Of a stretch of 64,000 bases of DNA, positions 55,331 through 64,000 are shown piece after piece (position 1 is the stretch's first letter; the number at the start of each line of letters is the position of its first letter). Source of the DNA: Salvator merianae (lineage: Eukaryota > Chordata > Lepidosauria > Squamata > Teiidae); assembly GCA_003586115.2 (NCBI GenBank), contig QVOM02000025.1:43134522-43198521 (forward strand). Direction: 5' to 3'. The notes beneath the pieces are model-generated. The model did no database searches and had not been told where the DNA came from. It saw nothing but the letters and a program-made list of their open reading frames with translations. Both the position numbers and the translations under genes were made by a program.

Positions 55331-56305
55331 CATAAACACTTATTACATCACTGCAAAGGTGGTAGAAATAAACACTCCGCTTTTCACAGTTCTACCTTAC
55401 ACTGCCACAACTCGTGCTACTTCCATTCTTGAAGTGCCATGGCTGGCCCTGTTTCTTCAGACAATGTCATGACCCAATTCCTAATCCATAGCTTCAAGAA
55501 GATAGCACAACCAATTATTTAAAAAAAGCACGATAAAGTGGCAACCATGGCAGGAGCCACACAGGGAAGGGACCTGGTTCTTTCGCTCCTTCCTTCCACA
55601 TTAAGAATAGTGCTGGTCTCCTTCGAGAGTAATGGAAACCAGGCTCCGTTAAGGTGCCTTGAATGTATAATGGAGATGCAGCCCGAAACATGAGTGAATC
55701 CTCTTATTAGAACCAATCAGAGAAGTTGCTGTAGTTAAGAGCATAGTGGCGAGTGCCCAGGAGGCACACCCTGAAATGCCCCTTGCCACACGGCACGCAG
55801 ATCCATTGGGCGTCTCTGAAGTCTGAAATGCTTCCCCAATTCCTCCTTGATACACTTCCTAGTAGGATCAAAGAGGGTTGAACAGTGCACTTTAGACTTC
55901 GTAGAAGCCCAATAAATCCACATGTCACTTCATGGCCTACTTCAGGCACACTCCCAGGTGCTAATCAAAAGTGAGCTATTTTTCTCCAGTCACTGCTATT
56001 GCTAGTAGGAATGCTTATTTATAAGATTGTCTCAGATTTCTTGGATCTGGTATAGCAAGCTTAAAGCAGCCCCAGGGTCCTGTCCTAAGGGCACAGAGCT
56101 TCTGCTCTTGTTCATATAAGCACTGTCTTTCCCCCCTCCTATGTGTACAAATGCAACAGTTTTCCCCTTGCTAATGGATGGATTCAAGAGCTCAGGTTTG
56201 ATCCCCCTGCTGCATCTCCTGAGATGCCCCAGAACATGTTTTCCTACTCACTGTTCTGTTCTATTCCTCTATTTTAACCCACCACCACCCCACCAGCTGT
56301 ATCTC
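55331..56305. other. Unassigned stretch
   Basis: Overlapping frames on both strands near 55519-55949 have no recognisable domain. No repeat boundary found. Confidence 0.45.
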
Positions 56306-56490
56306 ATAAGAACATAACGAAAGAGGAACCCTGCTGGATCGTGCCATGGCCCATCTAGTCCAGCATCCTGTTTCATACAGTGGCCCACCAATTGCTTCTG
56401 GGCATTCTCAAGCAGAATAAAAGGCAAAACCTTCACCTGCTCTTGACTCCCTGCAAATGGGTTTCACAGGCATCCTGCCTGTCTCTCCAA
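56306..56490 (-). mobile_element. CR1 3' end fragment
   Basis: 'cataagaacataacgaaaga', 'gcccatctagtccagcatcc', 'acagtggcccaccaattgct' and 'aaaggcaaaaccttcacct' are the complement, in order, of the 43.0-43.15 kb copy. Confidence 0.85.
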
Positions 56491-56884
56491 CCTGTAAAAC
56501 AGAAGCTGGGTGTGAGAAGGACAACTCAGAAACAGAAGGCAGCAGCTCATAATCTAACATTCTTCTTCTTTCAAATGACTGCAGCAAAATAACAGCAATT
56601 GTTTTTACATATAAACTTTTTTGAAAAATTACAGTGTTGATGTGAATATAAATCTGGTTGTTATACCTGTACCACAGATGGGGGAAACTCCTGGTTAGAA
56701 ATTTGAACTACAGATTTGTTCTTATACTGTGAAAGTGGGAAGCTGAGAAGCAAGAGTGTAGGAAACTGAAAAATGAAATAATCTTGTGCTGACAGCTTAG
56801 GTCTTGGCTTTTAAATTATTTCAATGTTCTGCTTTTTCTTGAATTAAAGAACTTAAGCAGAGGATACCAGGTGCTGTAGGTTAG
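56491..56884. other. Unassigned stretch
   Basis: Nothing recognised. Confidence 0.45.
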
Positions 56885-57000
56885 AAAGGGGAATCAAAAG
56901 ATCCCCCAGAAGGAGACAATGGCAAACCTATTGTGCATCATTTCCATGAACATGGTGCAGATTTGCCCGTGGAATCAACTGGATCTGAATCCATCTGAGT
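56885..57000 (+). mobile_element. Sauria-like SINE tail
   Basis: 'cccagaaggagacaatggca' and 'cccgtggaatcaactggatc' match the Bov-B-like tail layout; the tRNA head is lost. Confidence 0.5.
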
Positions 57001-57020
57001 AGACCCTTGTTTTTTATAGC

Positions 57021-57125
57021 AAAGATGCTCAACTGCAGCCCTCCAGACATTCATGAACTACAGTTCCCATAATTCTGTGCTGGCCCCAGCCAGTCTGTAG
57101 GACTGCCTTTGAGCACCCTGTTATG
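57021..57125. mobile_element. hAT-like foldback fragment
   Basis: 'aagatgctcaactgcagccc' with 'tccagacattcatgaactac' and right end 'ctttgagcaccctg' resemble the palindromic 'tgctcaaactgcagccctcc' elements of reptiles. Confidence 0.5.
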
Positions 57126-58382
57126 GACCAGCAGGTCTTGGGTTGGACAAGTGGCAACAGCTTCCAATCATACCTCTCTCACCATGTCCAAAACAAGGAC
57201 TTCATTTCCTAATTATACCAATTACTATCAGGACATTCCATGTCAACTTTGACAAGGAAGTTTTTTGTGGAAAATACAGACTTTCTTGTCTGTTCGAAAG
57301 AAGAAGCTTATACATATAAGCCTTACCATTTTTCCTTAAGTATGAATATAGAAATCACATTTGAAGTTGGCTCAAATCCTTTATTTTGCTGAGGAAGCCC
57401 AATTCCTCACCCCTTCTCGTTTTAAAGCAAAACGTCAGGCAGGGAACTGTCAGATTTACTGGGTACAATGATACAAACTGTTCACTATATCCTGTTTTTA
57501 AATGTCAACTTTTTTTCTCAGTGGGTGGGCTCACAAAACAGAGACTTTTAACATGGTACTTTGCTGTTTTCTAAACAGAACAGCTATGCATGCTATCTAG
57601 TTTATATACAGCTTTTTAGAAAGCAGGGCACCCTTATAAATATGCTAAGTTTTAAAAGAAACTGACCTGACCCCCCCCCCCAAGTGTTTTGTTTATAATA
57701 TCTGGACCTTTTATTCATTTAAGGACTTTTTAAAAAACATATTTTACTCATTACTGTCCTGTTTGCCTGGTTTTCTGTGTTTTTGAAATAATTATTCATG
57801 GAGCTCACCATACAGTAGAGCCAATGTTTTTTTACAGGGCTTTCCGTTGTTGTTGTTCTGACACAAAAGATGGAATGTAGCTAATCAAAACAGATGTGTT
57901 TACCTTGCACTGCTAGCAGTCATTTTAAAGGGATACTTATTAAAGCATGTTTTGGTGTTTCAGCTGTGCAACATGGAAGAAAAGCTGCAAATGCCAATCC
58001 ATACCAAATTACGGTGGATAAAGCAAACAATATTTGTAAAAAACAAATATGATAGATTAGTATTTTCTTTAAATGAGTAAACATGGCAGCAGGATGTTGA
58101 AGCCTCCCTTTTTGCTATAACTTCTCCGTATGTTGAGATATTTTTTTTTTCCTCCTTAGAAGTCAAGACGGTTTCTTTAGTAAAAAAAAGGTATTTTTTC
58201 AAAACAACAGGAGCATAGCAACAAAACATAAAAGGGGAATGCCTCTTAACTTTCTACAAGATCCAGGAGTGCCTGCCCTCCACCTAAAAGTGCACTTGGC
58301 ATCCAGACATCCTTTTCTTCGCTGCTAACACCTTTAGTCCTTCCAGGGTCCTTTCAGTCCCTCCTTAATCAACAGGCTGGCT
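57126..58382. other. Unassigned stretch
   Basis: C homopolymer at about 57670-57682. No gene recognised. Confidence 0.5.
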
Positions 58383-58491
58383 GTTAAGACCAACTCTGCC
58401 AGGAGCCTGCCGTAATCTGCACTAGTATGTAGATGGCAGATCTCTATGCCAGGGCAGAATCCAGAATAAGGCCCAGTGCAGAAAGGGCCTA
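58383..58491. mobile_element. Family D MITE, right half
   Basis: 'tctgcactagtatgtagatg', 'gcagatctctatgcc' and 'ccagtgcagaaagggcct' match the right half of the 14740 and 60237 MITEs. Confidence 0.7.
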
Positions 58492-59300
58492 CAGTCCCAA
58501 TCCAGTGCACCTCTTTTAAAAAACGAGGAGGAGGAAATAGCCTACTACAATCCAGAGTAGCTGTTCACAACTCTAATCTCATGTCCTCATTTTGAATGAA
58601 ACTATGGTCATGTCCACATGTGGGAGGGGGGTGATCCTGCTGTAAATATGGCGTCACCCATCTCTGTCTGCTCTGTGTGCATGCCCATGTACTTTGCATA
58701 TTATACGGTAGTGCAACACTCATGCTGATGTTTTAAAATGGCAACATGCACACAGGTCTAACTGTGCCAGACATGGGCCTGGACTATGGGGTATACACAT
58801 CAATGAACATCATGGGACACACATGCAGACAACTGGTGGTGGCAGGAGGAGCCCAAGCCCAGTTCCAGGGCCATTTCTGGGGATACAAGGAGATCTCCTA
58901 GACCAGAAGCATTCTCTGCCGTGCATGGCTATGGCATGCATGTGGAAATTGCTTATATTTTTTATGCATTTAGTTTTCTGCTTATATTTAATGCTATTTT
59001 TACATTTTGTTTTTGTTTCTGTACATCCCCTTAGTTTTAAAGAAAAGTGTAGATAAGCAACAAACAAAACAGCACACTTTGCCAGCTACAACCCTGGTGT
59101 GTGTAGTCTGATGGTCAATTGAGGGCAGGAATGGCAACCAGAAGCTGGTGGGAATGTGGGAACAGCACTTCTGCTGACTCCAGCAGGCTTGCTGGTCCAT
59201 CCATGATGGGTGGAGATGGACAGGGGATGTGTCTCATTGGAGGCTGACCATTTAGTCCCACTCCATAGTGCAGACACAGCCTAAAACTGTGTTGCTCTGC
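58492..59300. mobile_element. Diverged element-like segment
   Basis: 'catgtccacatgtgggaggg' and 'cagggccatttctggggata' resemble 23.1 and 44.6 kb. Ends not defined. Confidence 0.3.
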
Positions 59301-60236
59301 AGAAATGGCATAACCCACTCTGTCACACAACTAACCTCTGCATTATGGACAGAATACTGATGAACTGCACAGATAGATTGTTTTTCAAATTTAAAGAATA
59401 CGTGGGGGGAGAGGACAAAAAATAAAAAATCATTACATGACTTTGAAAGATCTCAGATTTCTATCTTCATGATCTTGGTTGCTTCTCTGTTGCAAAATTC
59501 ATTGCCCCAGAATACCCCCAGATCCTGGATATATGAGATGTTTTCTGGGGTACCAGTCATATCTCAAACAGAAAAGACCAGGAGGGGAAGGGCTGGTCCT
59601 CTATAGCAAAATTGACAACATCCCACTAGCTCAGAACTTGAGTTCACTGTCCTTTTTGCATTCATGCTTGTTACAATCCACTGTTGACTAATGTACATGT
59701 AATTCAGTGATTTCAGTGGCATCAATTTTCACATGCATTTGAATAGATCTGAAGTCTCACCTTTCAATACCTTTTCTGAATTTTGATACCAATTGAAAAG
59801 ACCAAAGTAAAATAAACAAACAAACAAACAAAATGAACTTATAATTTCTTTCTTTAGCGTCTAGAACAACTGTGGGACAAGATTTGCTAGACTAAAAATC
59901 AAAATGCAGCTTCACTGAACTTTTTAAAAATCTGAGTGTGATATTCTTTCCTAAACATCAGTAGATTCTGCAATTCCATTCATCAGCTAATTATATCCAA
60001 AGACAGGAGAAGATTAACTGCTTGCATTTTTTTAAAAAACTGTTGGGTCTTCAGGTACAAAATAAAGGCAGGATCTACAACACAGCATATCAGTATATCA
60101 TTCATTTATGATGATTGATTGATTGACCAATTGATCAACTGAATTTAAAATGATAGGACTGTAAGAATTGGAGATGGGTGCTCTACAAGAGCAGGTCATG
60201 GACCCAAAGTACAGAAAATACTCACGAACAGACTTT
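59301..60236. other. Unassigned stretch
   Basis: A short (AAAC)n run at about 59811-59830. Nothing else recognised. Confidence 0.5.
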
Positions 60237-60390
60237 GGCTCTTTCTGCACTGTGTCTTATTCTAGATTATACATGGAACAGCAACTTGCCATCCATATGC
60301 TAGTGCAGACTACAGGTCTGCACCTGCATGCAGATAGCAGGCTGCTATTCCAGAATATACTCCAGAATAAGCCCTAGTACAGAAAGGGCT
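60237..60390. mobile_element. Palindromic MITE (family D), TTT duplication
   Basis: 154-bp foldback with ends GGCTCTTTCTGCAC and complement of AGCCCTTTCTGTAC; TTT outside both ends (60234-60236, 60391-60393). Same family as 14740. Confidence 0.78.
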
Positions 60391-60434
60391 TTTGATGTTC
60401 TATGCTTCAAAGCTCTCATTCTTGTGGTTTCCTC

Positions 60435-60594
60435 ACTTTAAAGGTGATGAAAGAATCTGGTCATTCTCTGAAGGTTTTCAAGAAGAGGCTGGACAGCCAC
60501 TTTTCAACAATGATTTAATTTGCTTTTGTAAATTTTGCAAGGGGTGGAGATTATCCTTGTGTGCCTTCAATTCAACAATTCTATGATTCTGTGA
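60435..60594 (+). mobile_element. CR1 3' end with ATTCTATG repeat
   Basis: The frame 'KVFKKRLDSHFSTM' near 60473 is the ORF2 C-terminus, followed by a short 3'UTR and the classical 'caattctatgattctgtg' terminal repeat. This is a different CR1 subfamily from the TTTCTATG one at 16.35 kb. Confidence 0.8.
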
Positions 60595-60759
60595 CAGATT
60601 CTGATCAGTTCATAGGACCATGCAAGCTGGGACATAAGAGTAAGGGAACACTAGCTCTGCATACCAGTGTCATTCTTAGGAGATATAGCCCTTTATTCTT
60701 ACTTTCGTCTGCTGCCCTCAATTGCAGTGTTAAAGTAAGACTCCATGTTAGCCTAGCAT
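60595..60759. other. Unassigned gap
   Basis: Nothing recognised. Confidence 0.4.
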
Positions 60760-61215
60760 GGGGTGTTTTCACACTCTCCACCTTCGAATGTAATAATAAT
60801 CCCATTCTAAGGTGGACTTGACCATGCAGTGCAGACACCGTGCACACTGTGGGCCCCTGGAGTGGAATACCAGCATTTGCACTGCAACTGCAGTTATACT
60901 GGTCCTGAAGTTTGCCATGACAGTGGCAGGGAAGTGTCCAGTCACTGCCATGGAGACCGACAGCACCACAGATCATGCAGGCATGTACAGGTGCAATTGC
61001 ATGATCATGCAGACGCAGCTGCTGCATGGCCATGCATTTTCACCCAGAAGCAGGTGTGAATGCACTTGACCAGCAGCAGGATAGCTGCTCCTGGTCAAGT
61101 TGTGGAGCACAAATTAGTGCTCCACAGCTATCCATGATCAGGAGCAGCTGTAGGCTGCTTCCAGTTATGTGGGCCTCTGCACAGTATGGACACACTTAGC
61201 TAGCATTCAAGTAAC
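60760..61215 (+). mobile_element. Family B inverted-repeat element
   Basis: Left end 'ggggtgttttcacactctcc', then 'cccattctaaggtggacttg' and 'ccatgcagtgcagacaccgt' as at 13.12 kb. Hairpin arms GTGGAGCAC (61102-61110) and GTGCTCCAC (61117-61125). Right boundary approximate. Confidence 0.65.
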
Positions 61216-61534
61216 AAAAGCCATTTCCACACAGTGTGATATACAGACGAGAATTCTTCATGGACTTCATGGACTGCTTGCCACCAGTCCATGGTTGGAG
61301 AAGCCTAAGACTACATTTTCACTCAGTCCAATGTCTCATCTAATGTGGACACAGCATTCCACTGGGAGGTGTGGTTTGAGATAGACCAGTCAGCTCTTCA
61401 GACGAGGAGTTCAGGGTGTCCACTGAGTCAATGTATAGGTCCAGTGCAAACACGACCAATTCTTTGGTCAGTCCTGGCAGAGCCAAGGGAAGTCTCCTTT
61501 TCATTGTCACAAATAGTAAAAGACGTGGCATATT
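61216..61534. other. Unassigned stretch
   Basis: Nothing recognised. Confidence 0.4.
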
Positions 61535-61760
61535 TATTTGTTTATAGTAACTATAGTTCTCTGGGTGGTTGATAAGAACAAGAGGAAAGCATAAAATGCA
61601 TAGGTTAAAACTTTAAAAATTACTATATTAAAACATAACAGTAAAATTTAGAAAACAAACAGATTAAAATTCCCAGAATCAGGCTGTGTTTTCTTAAATG
61701 CTTGTGTGAATAAAAATTGACTTCTTTGCCTGGCTCTTAAAAGCAAGAGGACAGCATTGT
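61535..61760 (-). mobile_element. L2-like LINE 3' end
   Basis: Complement reads '...aaacaaataaata' tail, AT-rich 3'UTR and a worn ORF2 end, comparable with 26587-27165. Confidence 0.5.
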
Positions 61761-62539
61761 GGGGGATGGCTAGTCCTTTCTCCTTCTTGGATGCTTCAAT
61801 TCAGGATTTGGCAAATCTGTGCATAATGCACTGTGTTCGGTGGAGTCAATTTTCATGTGGGTGTGCACAAAATTGCAGGCTTAATACTGTTTTGTCTATT
61901 ATTAATTCTAGATATTCTGACCCATGGTACCATTTCATAGGCTCAGACCTGATTTAAGATCCTAGCTTGTTAACCAGAGTTTGTAAAAAATCCCAGCTTC
62001 CCATGTTTGGAGGACTTGAGCACTTTGTTGCCAATTGCAAGAGAAATTGGAAATTCCAGCCATCCTTGTAATCAAGTATATGGATACTTCCTTATGCAGT
62101 TTTCCTGCCAAAGATACAGAAGTGGGGCTGCATCTCCTGGTAAGCTTGGGGAGGGGAGCAGAGAGACTGTTCTCTAATGTGGCAGGACCTCTTTGCTGCC
62201 ATCAGATAGGTCACCCTGATGTAGGCCAATGCCTGTGCACAGAGGCTGAGGTATCCAGCTTCCTCACAAGTCACTCTCCATTCAAAAGCCCTAGTGGGAC
62301 TGTAATTCATCTTGCATCATTTCCCTAATAAACACTGCAAGTGAATTAGGTGGTCAGGTCATCCTCAGAGTGGAAACTCCTACCCGGAGTCTCAGGCATT
62401 CTTTCCCCATCCCTGGAGTGGCAGCATGGGTCCCCAGATGCATCAACATGGGGAACAATAGAGATTGCCTGCCTGGGGGCGGGGAGAAGGGTGTCTCCAC
62501 TGACTTGATTTGCAGGCATCAGGGAGATGCCTGACATCA
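61761..62539. other. Unassigned stretch
   Basis: Nothing recognised with confidence. Confidence 0.4.
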
Positions 62540-62721
62540 AAATTATAACTTCTTCCTTTTCTAGGCAGTTGCTCTACCACTTCCTGCAGAGCTGTGCCTA
62601 CCTGCATACTGCAAGCAGAAGCTTTAAGAAAGTTGTTCCAGAGATTGGGGGCTGCAACCAAAAAGGCTCTCTTCCTCACCCTGGATCCAGATACCACATG
62701 TTTATAAAATACATTTTTCAT
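62540..62721 (-). pseudogene. L2-like ORF2 C-terminal fragment
   Basis: Minus strand 'RKRAFLVAAPNLWNNFLKAS' corresponds to 'RxRAFSVaAPrLWNSLPxxl' at the end of L2-like ORF2, about 40 codons only. Confidence 0.5.
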
Positions 62722-64000
62722 GTCCTATGGTTTTCTAATGTAATGCACATTGTTTTGTGGACCTCCTTCCCTAAGAAGTGCCTTTCCATAAACATTTTTG
62801 ATAAGAGGAATGCAGTGCTACATTCAGATAAATATGAATTTCAAAGGTTATCTGAAGTTCAGTGCATATCTTATGTGTGTATGCGTGCCTTGTGTAAGTC
62901 TGGATTTGAAATAGGAAGTAAATTAATTTCTCCTTTTTACTACTTCCATGTAAACAAGCATAGGCCAGCCACCTAAATATCTTTCTTTTATGCATAAAAG
63001 TGTGAACTGAAGGATTATACTGCAATGGCAAGACATGTTTTGTTGCTACATGTCCTTTGGGCTATTATATATGTCAAATTTATTTGAGTTAGGTGTAATT
63101 CAGTAAGAAATGTAATTCACTGTAATATACTAGTACTAAATAACTTGGCATCTTATTTTTAAACATATTACTGTACTGTACTTGAAGGTAATCCTACTAA
63201 AGTCAGTGGGAAATCCTTTCAAGTAATAAATTCAGTGTTATAGCAAAAGCCTTTCCCCTTACTTTTAACGGTGATTTAAAGAGAATTTTCCAATGAGGTC
63301 TCATATGATAATTTTCACAGTTCCGTAATTTTAATAGAATACCTTTTTCCTTTTCTCTCTCTTTTTTGCACCCCCCCCCAAGACTAGTTAACATGCTTCC
63401 CAGATTCTAGCACCCAGAATACAACCCCAGGCTGAAGGTACAGAAAATCGAGCATAACTTGGGGTGTGTGGGAAACAGCACGCATGTTTATATGGTTGTG
63501 GTTTCACCTTACGCATGGACCACCAGGTTTTAATGACACATTTGGCCACAGAAGGTTCAAGCCACTGACCACTATGTTTACCCCACTGAGCCAACTGGTT
63601 GGCAAAGTGAAAGTTTCTGTCTCAGTTGCCAAATCATAGAAAAAGACAAAAGGCTGCTTGTCCATTTTTGCTTCTTCAAGACAAACACGGAGGATTCTTA
63701 AAGAACACACATTTTCCATGTTTACAGAATCTGTTATGGGGAGATGTCACTCATGATATTTTGCTGGGAAATATGTATATGCAGTTTTGGGAAATGTACT
63801 TAGGCAACATCTATGTTTATAAAGAAAGTGAACAAATTCCACCAACTTTAAGTGCTCTTTTACAGTGAGCAACTTGACATGTTCATTATATACATATACA
63901 CACACAGAGAAAGGACTTTATAAGTGCAGTAAGGTGTCCATAGTCAATACAAAGCCTGTGTGATGTCAAAATGATTTAGCATACACAGACACTCGCATAA
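62722..64000. other. Unassigned tail of window
   Basis: AT-rich, a C homopolymer near 63371-63379. No gene or repeat recognised. Confidence 0.5.

Noticed and set aside
54841..55432. Overlapping frames of 154 and 160 codons on opposite strands
   Set aside because: They span a GC-rich hAT element and its unrelated flanks; sense-antisense overlap with no domain is typical of GC-rich non-coding DNA.
1..64000. Search for prokaryotic-type systems (operons, toxin-antitoxin, phage defence, CRISPR)
   Set aside because: No long tandem genes, no ribosome-binding-site pattern, and clear vertebrate retrotransposons throughout; such a system is not present.

Overview
This window reads as non-coding, repeat-rich nuclear DNA from a vertebrate, most likely a squamate reptile (lizard or gecko type). 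The evidence is a CR1-type LINE with reptile-style 3' ends, short tRNA-headed SINEs whose tails resemble the Bov-B-derived tail of Sauria SINEs, L2-like LINE 3' ends, and a very large load of short inverted-repeat DNA transposons. I found no convincing host exon, tRNA or rRNA gene, operon, CRISPR array or any prokaryotic feature. Except for the retrotransposon remnants, the open frames are short and look like chance frames, many of them inside repeats.

Layout. 0-3 kb: two inverted-repeat (Harbinger-like) elements, then a hairpin-bearing repeat. 3-7.5 kb: a Sauria-like SINE, an old repeat split by a hAT element with a perfect 8-bp target duplication, and a minus-strand CR1 ORF1/5'UTR remnant with a 2x ~300-bp tandem repeat. 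7.5-10 kb: an L2-like ORF2 end and sparse sequence. 10-15.3 kb: nested Harbinger-like elements, including a ~1.07 kb CpG-rich insertion. 16.35-19.13 kb: a CR1 LINE, 5'-truncated in the endonuclease domain, with otherwise nearly complete ORF2 (two frameshifts) and a normal 3' end. 19-24 kb: more inverted-repeat elements, one split by a SINE, and a GC-rich hAT element that imitates a CpG island. 25-35 kb: L2-like ends, two SINEs nested in older repeats, palindromic elements. 35-43 kb: palindromes, microsatellites, mostly unassignable sequence. 42.7-43.8 kb: a TA-flanked foldback element with a CR1 3' end in its loop. 44-64 kb: more of the same families, an L1-like RT fragment, a second GC-rich hAT element, and CR1 and L2 ends.

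The most informative result is structural. Several insertions can be proved from inside the window, by target-site duplications and by related copies elsewhere in the window that lack the insertion. They give a relative order of activity: old repeats were invaded by SINE, hAT and Harbinger-like elements. No new functional system is evident. The best candidates for something undescribed are the dense inverted-repeat element families and a CpG-rich mobile segment that carries promoter-like motifs.
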